Origin: Nitrososphaerota archaeon
GTDB lineage: Archaea > Thermoproteota > Nitrososphaeria > Nitrososphaerales > Nitrosopumilaceae
Assembly: GCA_016215465.1 (NCBI GenBank)
Contig: JACRJT010000032.1
Location: forward strand, 1 to 49,308
Direction of reading: 5' to 3'
DNA: 49,308 nt
The notes below the pieces were generated by a model, which saw only the letters and a program-made list of their open reading frames with translations, did no database searches and was not told the origin of the DNA. The translations under genes were made by a program, and so were the position numbers. This document shows positions 1-7,696 of this stretch, piece after piece (the stretch's first letter is position 1; every line of letters starts with the position of its first letter).

Positions 1-156
1 GGAATCTAATTTTTGAAATTGTTCTATTGATTCAGTTAATGTTATGCCGTATTTTTCAACCAGTCTGTTTTCTATTTTTTGAACGGTTCTAGCACCAAGA
101 TTTTCCCGAATGATCTCATCTAGGGACTTTGATAATAGTCTGTCGATGCCTACCAT
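1..156 (-). CDS. NitrOD5-like small protein, N-terminal part (cut by window edge)
   Basis: The first 52 codons run from an ATG at 156 to the window edge without a stop. The peptide starts MVGIDRLLSKSLDEII and continues through the phrase ENRLVEKYGITLTESIEQF. It is helical and charged with no membrane segment. The pattern resembles the small thaumarchaeal proteins annotated as NitrOD5 (formerly DUF3227), thought to be output or DNA-binding modules, but the C-terminal half that would settle this lies outside the window. Another likely member is at 4232-4534. The family assignment is from memory of the pattern. Confidence 0.6.
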   Translation of the reverse strand, partial: MVGIDRLLSKSLDEIIRENLGARTVQKIENRLVEKYGITLTESIEQFQKLDS

Positions 157-338
157 GACTACAGAACACCATTATGGTATATTACTATTTCCAAAAAAAC
201 TTCATAAGGGTTTAACACAATCAGGGCATTTCCAAACTTGGTAATAGAAACATGCTAATTTGTGCACATTACGAATAGGAGAATTTGAAAGGGGAGTCAT
301 TTCATTTTTACAGTCAACGTGGTTTTTGGATCTAGTAT

Positions 339-1169
339 CTATGCAGCTAACTTGTATCTAAGACGATATAGTCCTATTGTCACTATGCCAAGAGACGAAA
401 CAGTGAACAGATCAATTGATTCCAATAGATAGATTGCAGAATAAACAACGCCAAAAACAGTGGCTGATGAAAAAATCAAAATGGTTCTAACGGCACCTAT
501 CAGTCTAACGGCCATTACAAAAAACAAGACACTGCCGCCTATTCCAGCAATGCCAACAAAAGAAAGTACTGGAAGAGCAGATAGGTCAATGGTAAATGGA
601 GTCTGAAAAACCAGCATCATTACAAAGCAAAAAAGCGCACCTGACAACGACATGATTTGTACCACACGGGTGGTTTTTATATTACCCGCGTGTTTTGCGA
701 TAAAAGTGCACAGACAGTATATGAACCCAGAAATTACAATCATGATATCACCAAAAACAAATTCTGAAAACGCAAATCGCTGTTCATATATGTCTGAGCC
801 AATTGGAAGAAGAATAGCGCCTGCAGCTATAAGTGCAAATGGTAAAACCTCTTTTTTTGCAAGATATTCTTTGAAGAGAATCATGCCAATTAGCACCGTA
901 AAAACTATCTCGCTGTTAGATAGGATGGAGGCGTTTGTTGCACTTGTTTCTTTTAGTCCAAAAGAAAAGGCAAGAGTCGAGCAAGCAGACGCTACACCAT
1001 AAATTATGAGAACTGCATAAGATGATTTTTTAATCTTGGCAGTAGATTTTTGTAATTTTGTAATTGGGGTGAAAAACAGGCCAGTTGCCAAGTACATGAT
1101 GAAGACAACCATGAGCGGCTCAATCGGGGCAATTCCGTTAACATTTGGGTCAACTATTGGTTTTGACAC
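339..1169 (-). CDS. EamA/DMT-family membrane transporter
   Basis: A polytopic membrane protein of at least 276 residues with the two-repeat layout of the drug/metabolite transporter superfamily. The end of each half carries the typical small-residue pattern, for example the stretch containing SACSTLAFSFGLKETSATNASIL followed by FTVLIGMILFKE. The substrate cannot be read from sequence. The GTG at 1169 is the first conventional start, but the frame stays open upstream to 1304 and there encodes a good hydrophobic helix (TAIGFAVAILSAAL) that would be the missing first membrane segment of the family. No ATG, GTG or TTG exists in that extension. An ATG at 1311 is out of frame by one base, so the true start may be a rare codon or a frameshift may have occurred. 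Confidence 0.75.
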   Translation of the reverse strand: MSKPIVDPNVNGIAPIEPLMVVFIMYLATGLFFTPITKLQKSTAKIKKSSYAVLIIYGVASACSTLAFSFGLKETSATNASILSNSEIVFTVLIGMILFKEYLAKKEVLPFALIAAGAILLPIGSDIYEQRFAFSEFVFGDIMIVISGFIYCLCTFIAKHAGNIKTTRVVQIMSLSGALFCFVMMLVFQTPFTIDLSALPVLSFVGIAGIGGSVLFFVMAVRLIGAVRTILIFSSATVFGVVYSAIYLLESIDLFTVSSLGIVTIGLYRLRYKLAA

Positions 1170-1437
1170 AACATCAGGCAGAGAAGACAGAGCCGCAGAG
1201 AGAATGGCGACAGCAAACCCAATAGCAGTAGAAGTTTTGAGTGTAAGGAGTCTAGAAAAGACAGAACGAGTCTTTGTGAATTGTAACGGAGGTATCAGAT
1301 TAATTCACCATTTCCACAATTGGAAACAGTTATTCAAAGATTTAAGATGATCATTTTATAATAACATAATACCGCCCAAGGCCGCATTATCATGGCATAA
1401 TCTCAGAAAAACAGATTGGGGAGACATTGCAAGCTCA

Positions 1438-1447
1438 TATTATTAAA
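1438..1447 (+). promoter_or_regulatory. TATA box of the 1469 membrane protein gene
   Basis: An AT-only stretch (tattattaaa) is centred 26 bases before the ATG at 1469, the spacing expected for an archaeal leaderless promoter. No Shine-Dalgarno sequence is seen before this start, which fits. Confidence 0.5.
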
Positions 1448-1468
1448 CAGATTTAGTCAAACATAGTT

Positions 1469-2248
1469 ATGAGTTCAGAGTCAAACGCGATCCCAAAACT
1501 TGGGGGAAAGATTGACTACAAAATATTGGCAATAATATTGTGCCTGACTTTAGCGTACCATGTTGTAAATAACGCAATTAAGGACATAACGGAAGAATTC
1601 AACGCCATCGACATAGTGGAGTTATCCCTACAAGTAGTTGTCATGATATCTGCTTTTATTATTTCAAAATTGTATTGGCCTGGCAAAATATTTGGAAGGG
1701 CGTACTTTGCATTAGGCATAGCATTTGGGATGTGGTTTACTGCAGAAGTTCTGTGGCAAATTTTTGAAAATATTTTATTCATAGAGCCATATCCGTCTGT
1801 TGCAGACATTTTCTATTTTGCATTTTATCCATTTGCGATATACCACATGATAACAAACATCAGAGGTTTTGAAGTCAAGGTAACCAGAAAAACAAAGATC
1901 TGGATGATTGCAATCCCAGTTTTTATTGTCAGCGCATATTCATATTTGGCAATTTCAACAGAAGGAGGCGCTAATTTTCATTATTACTACAGCTTGATCT
2001 TTGTCTCAATAGCTTCTACATCAATCTCATTTGCAATTTTGGGCGCTCAGTCATTTAGACATAGTGCGTTAGCAGTAGTCTGGTCACTTCTCGCAGTGGG
2101 ACTGTTTTTCCACACATTTGCAGACATATGGTACTATTATCTTGAAATATTTGGCCAATACACAGATACACATATTGTAAATGCCCTCTGGCAGGCAGGA
2201 TGGATGATCATCGTTTATTCATTATACAAGCATCAAAAAGTCTTGTGA
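1469..2248 (+). CDS. Polytopic membrane protein with PxPSxADIFY motif (paralogue of 3434-4228)
   Basis: A 259-residue protein with about seven or eight hydrophobic helices. A diagnostic stretch lies at residues 88-121: MWFTAEVLWQIFE, then PYPSVADIFYFAFYP. The same arrangement occurs in the protein at 3434-4228 (FIAEMLW, then PFPSPADIFYLIGYP), so the two are related. Similar helices occur as the membrane sensor part of some bacterial GGDEF proteins, but no output domain is attached here. The function is unknown; a membrane sensor is a guess. The last 16 bases overlap the convergent spermidine synthase-like gene. Confidence 0.75.
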   Translation: MSSESNAIPKLGGKIDYKILAIILCLTLAYHVVNNAIKDITEEFNAIDIVELSLQVVVMISAFIISKLYWPGKIFGRAYFALGIAFGMWFTAEVLWQIFENILFIEPYPSVADIFYFAFYPFAIYHMITNIRGFEVKVTRKTKIWMIAIPVFIVSAYSYLAISTEGGANFHYYYSLIFVSIASTSISFAILGAQSFRHSALAVVWSLLAVGLFFHTFADIWYYYLEIFGQYTDTHIVNALWQAGWMIIVYSLYKHQKVL

Positions 2249-3240
2249 GGCCCGTTTGCCACTTTTATCAGATTAGGATATGAAGCCAAATCCACCAAAT
2301 TTACATAATTCTCAAAGTGACGCGATTCTGGCAGTTCGGGCACAAAGATTTCATCCCTAGTTTGGATAGAATCTGTCAAAACATGGCCATTCTCATCCAA
2401 AAGACTTCGTAGTTTTTTGTCAAGCGAAAATATGCGCTGATGAGTAGTACCATCGTAAAAATTCAACTCAGTACATCCTTTTTCCACAAGTCTCCGGTTT
2501 ACCTCATGAGGCGCCAGTTCAGAAGGATCAGAGACATTTGATGCGGTTACAAACGCCCAGTCTTGGCCAAATAGAGGAGCATATGCAACGTAGGGTTTTA
2601 CAAAAGCAAAGACATCCTGCAATGTTTTGACCACGGACGCAAATCTTGCAGAATGTCTAAAATCTGCAGAATTTGCAGCGGTAGCAAATATTCCATCAGG
2701 TTTTAATTTTTGACTCACTATTTCGAAAAATTCCTTCCTATACAAGGGTGCGGCGATATCCTCATGATGAGGCATGGTCGTATCTAAAAACACACAGTCA
2801 TAACTTGAATCCGTCTTTGAAAGAAACTGTCTCGCATCTTCATGATATAATTTCGTGCGTGAATCTGAAAAGGATTGTGCTGCATAATTATAGAATTTTT
2901 TACAAGTGTCTACCACTTCTTTGTCTATATCTACAATGTCTACTCTTTCAACGGCATTGTGACGCAAAACCTCGCGTAATGTCAAGCCAGTACCGCCGCC
3001 ACCGATAAAGACAGTTTTTGGTTTTGAGTGAGATACCATTGAAGGGTGGACTAGACACTCGTTGAAAACATGCTCATCTATCTCAGAAGACTGAGGATCG
3101 CCATCCAAAAACAAGACATTGCCAAAATCTCTAGTTTTAACAATTTCCAGTAATTGATATTTCGTGTTTTTTGAAAAAACGAATTCGTCTATTTTGTGAA
3201 AGATTTTTTCCCCATCTCCAACATCTACGTATTTCCACAT
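2233..3240 (-). CDS. speE: Spermidine synthase-like aminopropyltransferase
   Basis: A 335-residue Rossmann-fold methyltransferase-like enzyme of the polyamine synthase family, which transfers an aminopropyl group from decarboxylated SAM to a polyamine. The N-terminal beta domain ends in LFLDGDPQSSEIDEHVFNECL, matching the family gatekeeper region. The glycine-rich nucleotide loop FIGGGGTG is at residues 78-85, acidic ribose contacts IVDID at 102-106, and HEDARQFL at 133-140. The catalytic Asp lies in FLDTTMPHHED (D153), where standard spermidine synthases read DSSDP, so the product specificity may differ. The C-terminal tail of about 60 residues is longer than usual. It is likely cytosolic. 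Confidence 0.8.
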   Translation of the reverse strand: MWKYVDVGDGEKIFHKIDEFVFSKNTKYQLLEIVKTRDFGNVLFLDGDPQSSEIDEHVFNECLVHPSMVSHSKPKTVFIGGGGTGLTLREVLRHNAVERVDIVDIDKEVVDTCKKFYNYAAQSFSDSRTKLYHEDARQFLSKTDSSYDCVFLDTTMPHHEDIAAPLYRKEFFEIVSQKLKPDGIFATAANSADFRHSARFASVVKTLQDVFAFVKPYVAYAPLFGQDWAFVTASNVSDPSELAPHEVNRRLVEKGCTELNFYDGTTHQRIFSLDKKLRSLLDENGHVLTDSIQTRDEIFVPELPESRHFENYVNLVDLASYPNLIKVANGPHKTF

Positions 3241-3433
3241 TTGAAAATGAGTGTATGATCATAATTATTAAAGTTCTCCATATTGCCTCAAATTGTTAAT
3301 TTTATCTGAAAAAACCTCATTTTCAGGCGATTTTCAATATTTTTTATCTTTAATGACCAATGTTTGTGTAAAAAAAACACAGCCAAACGTAACGGTTTAC
3401 GGGTAATGGTGTAGGACTAGGCGAAAAGAGCAA

Positions 3434-4228
3434 CTACCCATATTGAGCATCATCCTGCTTTGGCCTTTGAAATAATTTCATATGCCCATATACGCCAAAT
3501 GTAAGAAGAATATAGTTCCAGTAGAACATTATTTCCATTGGGTTTCCAGTGTAATACGAATCTTCGTTCTGTGCAAACAAAAAAGCGGTGTCTGCTACAA
3601 AAACTGAAATCGTGCCCATGCATATGAGGGTCCACGTAAAATTCACCTGACCTTTGAAAAACAACGCAACGCCAAGCAATGCAGGAATTAGTAGTACGGC
3701 ATCAAAAGTTGGATAAATTACAGATAGTACACGTTGCAGTAGATCAGAGCTTTTACTTGGTTCAAGGGCAAGATACAGACTTGGGATAAGAATTCCCACT
3801 GCAAATGAAGATGTCGCGATGAGCATTTTTTTTGTAATTGCGAATCGTACCGGTTGCAAATATGCAATAAAGAACATTAGTAAAAATGGATATCCTATAA
3901 GATAGAATATGTCGGCGGGGGATGGAAAAGGATCGATTTTAAGATACAATTCTTGAACAATCCACAACATCTCTGCAATGAACCACGATATCGCATAGCC
4001 CCCAAATGAAACCCAGGCAAGGCCAATATTCCCAGATATGCCAAATCGCGATATCATCAATATAGACACAATCAATAAGGTACCAGATACTGGGATGTAC
4101 ATCACATTACCTACAAATATTGCAGCATAATTGCCAACAAAATTAGAAATCAGGTTTACGGATGCGCAGGCAACTAGTGCTAAGATAAGGTATTTTTTTG
4201 CAGTGACAGTATCAAGCCCAGTTTGCAT
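3434..4228 (-). CDS. Polytopic membrane protein with PxPSxADIFY motif
   Basis: A 264-residue protein with about seven hydrophobic helices. It shares the signature FIAEMLW (84-90) and PFPSPADIFYLIGYP (100-114) with the protein at 1469-2248, and the same length and helix spacing. The start ATG at 4228 lies three bases after the stop of the upstream NitrOD5-like gene, so the two are almost certainly co-transcribed and possibly translationally coupled. That pairing suggests a membrane sensor with a small cytosolic partner, which is inference. No enzymatic motif is seen. Confidence 0.75.
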   Translation of the reverse strand: MQTGLDTVTAKKYLILALVACASVNLISNFVGNYAAIFVGNVMYIPVSGTLLIVSILMISRFGISGNIGLAWVSFGGYAISWFIAEMLWIVQELYLKIDPFPSPADIFYLIGYPFLLMFFIAYLQPVRFAITKKMLIATSSFAVGILIPSLYLALEPSKSSDLLQRVLSVIYPTFDAVLLIPALLGVALFFKGQVNFTWTLICMGTISVFVADTAFLFAQNEDSYYTGNPMEIMFYWNYILLTFGVYGHMKLFQRPKQDDAQYG

Positions 4229-4231
4229 TTT

Positions 4232-4534
4232 CTATTCTAAAACGGAGAGGAATCTGTTGATTGACTCATGTTGGGAAAATTCCTGCAGGCTGTTTTTTAT
4301 AGAAACAATTATTGCGATATGGGCATTGCCATACAAGTCAGACAGTATTCTTTTTAGATATTCCGGGTGCTCATAGCAATCAGGGATATAGCAATTATAG
4401 TCATCCTTGAGTGTCTTTGCGACCTTTTCAAATACAGGCTCTCCCATGTTAATGAGTGCTTTTTCGACCGCAAAAGCAACTAGCGCCTTTTTAATTTGAG
4501 TATCAGTAGCATCCATGTTTATCCCAAACATCAT
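4232..4534 (-). CDS. NitrOD5-like small protein
   Basis: A 100-residue soluble helical protein. The pattern ALINMGEPVFEKVAKTLKDDYNCYI, then HPEYLKRILSDLYGNAHIAII, fits the NitrOD5 domain (formerly DUF3227) that is expanded in ammonia-oxidising archaea and occurs alone or as an output domain. Two internal ATGs (MFGIN, MDATD) are alternative starts. It is first in a two-gene unit with the membrane protein at 3434-4228. It has two cysteines (YNCYIPDC) but no clear metal-site pattern. Confidence 0.65.
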   Translation of the reverse strand: MMFGINMDATDTQIKKALVAFAVEKALINMGEPVFEKVAKTLKDDYNCYIPDCYEHPEYLKRILSDLYGNAHIAIIVSIKNSLQEFSQHESINRFLSVLE

Positions 4535-4691
4535 TAATGAATATAACAGATTGTTTTATTCGTTCTGGCAATACCGTCATCGGATTTTTAGACTATGCGC
4601 ATACTGTTTGCAGAAAACAACTAATCCAAATATCATATGAATATCATACGGTTATGTACATGTGCGCTAAATTAAGATCAAGGATTGGAAA

Positions 4692-5561
4692 ATGAGTGCG
4701 TCAGAAGATGATGCAGCTAGGATGCTAAAGAATGCGCAGGAGGATGCAGCTAGGATGCTAAAGAATGCGCAGGAGGATGCAGCTAGGATGCTAAAGAATG
4801 CGCAGGAGGATGCAGCTAGGATGCTAAAGAATGCGCAGGAGGACAGGTTTAGGAATTTGCCCAAAATAGAAAAACAGGTCTGGGATAGCGACGAACCTGC
4901 AATACGCAAAAACAAATTGTATACAATCGGCGAATTATCATCAAGACTAACACATGATCTGCAAAATCCCTTAGCTGTAATAAAAAATACTTTGGAAATT
5001 CTAAGACTAAGAAATCCCAATCTAGACGAAAAAACAAAAGAAAACTACGATCGAATGGAAAGAGCAGTTACCAGAATGTCACAACAGATCAGGGAGGTTC
5101 TGGACTTTGTTAGAACTAGGGGTTTAATGCGAGAAGATATTTCAGTAGTCAAATTGTTAAAGACAGTTATTGAAGAAACAGACGTGCCAAAAGGAATTCA
5201 AGTGATTTTACCTTCCCAAGATGCCACAATCCACGTAGACGTTAAACAAATGCAGACGGTGTTTTCAAATTTGATATTAAATGCAATTCAGGCCATTGAT
5301 GATAAAGGGAAAATAATGATCCAGGTTCTTGATTCAGACAAAGATACGACGATTGAGATCATCGATAACGGACATGGCATAGAAAAGAAGAATCTAGAAC
5401 ATATTTTTGAGCCCCTGTTCACTACAAAACCGAACGGAACTGGGCTTGGACTTGCAAGTTGCAAGGCATTAATAGAAAACCACGATGGCACAATAGACTG
5501 TTCCAGCATTGTGAATAAAGGAACTGCATTTACCATAAGATTGCCAAAAGGCATAAACTGA
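4692..5561 (+). CDS. Soluble sensor histidine kinase with an 11-residue repeat coiled coil
   Basis: A 289-residue histidine kinase without membrane helices, so probably cytosolic. Residues 7-50 are four identical copies of DAARMLKNAQE, predicted as a long helix. The DHp/HisKA domain follows, with phosphoacceptor H88 in LSSRLTHDLQNPLAVI. The ATPase domain carries an N-box (NLILNAIQA), a G1 box (IIDNGHGIEKKN), an F-region (IFEPLFTTKPNGTGLGL) and ends at GTAFTIRLPKG. No response regulator is adjacent, so the partner is unknown. The start ATG is followed immediately by the repeats. Copy number of the repeats would set the length of the helix feeding the kinase core. Confidence 0.9.
   Translation: MSASEDDAARMLKNAQEDAARMLKNAQEDAARMLKNAQEDAARMLKNAQEDRFRNLPKIEKQVWDSDEPAIRKNKLYTIGELSSRLTHDLQNPLAVIKNTLEILRLRNPNLDEKTKENYDRMERAVTRMSQQIREVLDFVRTRGLMREDISVVKLLKTVIEETDVPKGIQVILPSQDATIHVDVKQMQTVFSNLILNAIQAIDDKGKIMIQVLDSDKDTTIEIIDNGHGIEKKNLEHIFEPLFTTKPNGTGLGLASCKALIENHDGTIDCSSIVNKGTAFTIRLPKGIN
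4710..4841 (+). repeat. Four perfect tandem copies of a 33-bp unit
   Basis: Units are 4710-4742, 4743-4775, 4776-4808 and 4809-4841. All four are identical at the DNA level and in frame within the histidine kinase gene, each encoding DAARMLKNAQE. There are no spacers, so this is a minisatellite and not a CRISPR array. Identity at third codon positions points to recent expansion. Confidence 0.97.
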
Positions 5562-5603
5562 CATAAAACAGTAATATTGTTTGTTAGTTGAGAAAGTTCA
5601 GAT

Positions 5604-6227
5604 TTGCTTAATTTAGGAATACTCATTTCAGGTCGAGGAAGCAATATGGAATCAATACTCAAGGCAATCAAAAAACAAAAGATTCCAATAAACCCGGCAG
5701 TCATAATATCAAACAATCCAGACGCCGTTGGGCTCAAAATAGCACAAAGGATGGGAGTTAAAACCGAGGTCGTCGAAAGCAAAGGATTCACAGGCAGCAG
5801 ATGGGATTATGACAAAAAAATAATACAAGCTCTTTCAAGACACGGGGTTACAGAAAAAAACGGCCTTGTTTGCCTTGCAGGGTTTATGAGAATTATCAGT
5901 CCAGAGTTCATACGAAAGTACAAGAACCGTATGCTCAACATTCATCCTGCAATATTGCCTTCTTTCCCAGGATTACATGCACAAAGGCAGGCAGTAGAAT
6001 ATGGTGCAAAGTATTCAGGGTGCACGGTTCATTTTGTAGATGAGGGAGTTGATACAGGGCCAATAATCTTGCAGGCAGTAGTTGAAGTAAAAGACAGTGA
6101 CACCGAAGAAACTCTTTCAAAAAAGATTCTTGCAAAAGAGCACAAAATTTACCCGCAAGCAGTCAAGTTATTTGCAGAAGGAAAGATCAAAATATCTGGA
6201 AGAAAGATCAAGAGTCAGGGCCGCTAA
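5604..6227 (+). CDS. purN: Phosphoribosylglycinamide formyltransferase
   Basis: A 207-residue GART enzyme that transfers a formyl group from 10-formyltetrahydrofolate to GAR in purine synthesis. Seen: nucleotide-binding start LGILISGRGSNM; LVCLAGFMRI; the catalytic stretch LNIHPAILPSFPGLHA with N112 and H114; and GCTVHFVDEGVDTGPIILQ with D150. These match the N106/H108/D144 triad of the E. coli enzyme. The start is a TTG at 5604; the only close upstream alternative is out of frame. The folate suppliers FolD and 5-FCL and the preceding enzyme PurD lie at 10.5-13.2 kb. It overlaps the convergent cupin gene by 20 bases. Confidence 0.93.
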   Translation: MLNLGILISGRGSNMESILKAIKKQKIPINPAVIISNNPDAVGLKIAQRMGVKTEVVESKGFTGSRWDYDKKIIQALSRHGVTEKNGLVCLAGFMRIISPEFIRKYKNRMLNIHPAILPSFPGLHAQRQAVEYGAKYSGCTVHFVDEGVDTGPIILQAVVEVKDSDTEETLSKKILAKEHKIYPQAVKLFAEGKIKISGRKIKSQGR

Positions 6228-6528
6228 AAAAATACAAGACGACTAGTTCTTTTTTGTTGCCAAAAAACTTGTGAGGTACGTTTTTTTGAACGTAGTAAGC
6301 CTTTCCTTCAGACACGTCATAATCCTTGTTGTTTATTTTCAAGAACCCATCTCCATAAATCACATAGTATAGTTCGTCTGAATCGTGCGGTTCCTGGGTA
6401 TCTTCTTCGTTTGGCTCCAGCACCAAGACTCCGGCTGCAAGGTTTTGTTTATTGATAAACGTGTGAAAGTATCCATCAGACTTTCTTATATCATCAATGT
6501 ATTTTTTTATGTCAAATTCTATCTTCAT
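6208..6528 (-). CDS. Cupin-domain protein
   Basis: A 106-residue single-domain cupin. Motif 1 is HDSDELYYVIYGDGFLKIN and motif 2 ends KAYYVQKNVPHKFFG, giving the usual cluster of acidic and histidine metal ligands on a small beta barrel. Substrate and reaction cannot be read. It starts 7 bases after the stop of the secreted protein gene at 6535, so it is the last gene of a three-gene minus-strand unit (7643 to 6208). Confidence 0.8.
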   Translation of the reverse strand: MKIEFDIKKYIDDIRKSDGYFHTFINKQNLAAGVLVLEPNEEDTQEPHDSDELYYVIYGDGFLKINNKDYDVSEGKAYYVQKNVPHKFFGNKKELVVLYFFSGPDS

Positions 6529-6534
6529 ATAAAA

Positions 6535-7479
6535 TCACTTTTTTCGTTTTCTGCTGTTTTTCTTTTGTAATCGGTGTATTAAAAGTGAGAACAGTGCGCC
6601 GCCGGGAATGCCAACTAGGGTCCCAATGCTGACGTACGGCGCCAAAAAAAATCCCCCAATCCACAATCCGCCATCGGTGGTAAATTCCATAAATGTGCGG
6701 GGTCGCAGTAATAACGATACGGTTTTTGATATCGTTCTTTCAGTGCCGGCGTCATCGGTGTATTTGACGGAGACTTCAAACGGCAGCTTGTGCTCCAATG
6801 CTACCTCAGATGCAGGCGTCACTATTTGCGAATGGACCGTGAGAGGAGTATTTTTTGCAATGGTTGAAAACGTGTGCGTTGTCTGACCCCTAAGGGAAAT
6901 GTCGTTTGGCAATTTTATCTCAACTAGTACGTTTTGTATGTCAATGTCCTTTGAGATTATTTCTACATCAAAAGGAAATTCTGCGTTTGTAAATATTGAT
7001 TCGGGGGCAGAAGTGTTTAGCTGCACTTCGGGCAGTTTTTTTATTTCAATAGGTATTGCAATGTTTTTTTGCGTTGCAGGTAACGGTGTTTCATTATGGC
7101 TAAGTAAGATTTGCGAGTATAAGGCATTCAGATAATGAGTTCCAAGCTGTGCATGATTAGCGGATTTAAGAACGATTGTTCCGCCATATGAGCCTCCAGT
7201 GGAAAGTCGGTCAATCACCAGAGTTCCATTATTTACAAGAATTGAGTCGTCAGGACTGGCAAGGACGAACTTTATGTCCTGCTTATCCTCCCACCCATTA
7301 TTTTGGACAAGTGCAGATATTGTAAAATCGCGCCCCACAATCACAGAGTCAGGATGGGTTATTGTTACATCCACGGCTCCTTCCATGGTTTGCTTTATTG
7401 TTGCTGCATCGGCACCATAGAATGTAATCGTTGCCAATAAGAGCACCGCAAGAGCAAACGGAGTTTTGGATTGATGCAT
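6535..7479 (-). CDS. Secreted or surface protein, C-terminally membrane anchored
   Basis: A 314-residue protein with an N-terminal signal peptide (FALAVLLLATITFYGADA), two or more beta-sandwich modules of CARDB/NPCBM-like character (VTITHPDSVIVGRDFTISALVQNNG is typical of such folds), and a C-terminal hydrophobic segment around GGLWIGGFFLAPYVSIGTLVG followed by a very basic tail (QKKNSRKRKK). This predicts an extracellular domain held by a C-terminal helix. No enzymatic motif is visible. It lies between a 48-residue gene upstream and the cupin gene downstream. Confidence 0.7.
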   Translation of the reverse strand: MHQSKTPFALAVLLLATITFYGADAATIKQTMEGAVDVTITHPDSVIVGRDFTISALVQNNGWEDKQDIKFVLASPDDSILVNNGTLVIDRLSTGGSYGGTIVLKSANHAQLGTHYLNALYSQILLSHNETPLPATQKNIAIPIEIKKLPEVQLNTSAPESIFTNAEFPFDVEIISKDIDIQNVLVEIKLPNDISLRGQTTHTFSTIAKNTPLTVHSQIVTPASEVALEHKLPFEVSVKYTDDAGTERTISKTVSLLLRPRTFMEFTTDGGLWIGGFFLAPYVSIGTLVGIPGGALFSLLIHRLQKKNSRKRKK

Positions 7480-7496
7480 TTATGGACTAGGCCTTC

Positions 7497-7643
7497 TCAT
7501 CTTAATGTAGATTGAGTGTGTTTGTGTTTTAGTTCTTTTTGCTTGTTTGCAAACGTATCCGCCTTGTCATATTCCTTGGTAAGCTCCTCAAAAAACCTCT
7601 CTGAAAAACCGTTTTTATCGATAGGGTTTGTGTCCTTTTTCAT
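7497..7643 (-). CDS. Small charged protein, 48 residues
   Basis: ATG at 7643 to TGA at 7497 encodes a very polar peptide starting MKKDTNPIDKNGF and containing ERFFEELTKEYDKADTF. The composition is protein-like, and it fills the gap before the secreted protein gene, 17 bases downstream on the same strand. No domain is recognised. Confidence rests on composition, start codon and operon position. Confidence 0.55.
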   Translation of the reverse strand: MKKDTNPIDKNGFSERFFEELTKEYDKADTFANKQKELKHKHTQSTLR

Positions 7644-7696
7644 TTAATGTGTTATAAGAAATCTAGAATTTAAATTATTGACCCAGTTTGCAAACA

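Noticed and set aside
3361-3401. gtgt/acac and cgtaa/ttacg short inverted repeats
   Set aside because: The arms are only 4-5 bases around A-rich loops, which is expected by chance in AT-rich spacer.
4710-4841. Direct repeats as a CRISPR array
   Set aside because: The 33-bp copies touch each other without spacers, stay in frame and encode protein.
4667-5020. Minus-strand frame with repeated Ser/Cys/Phe units
   Set aside because: It is the antisense shadow of the histidine kinase repeats.
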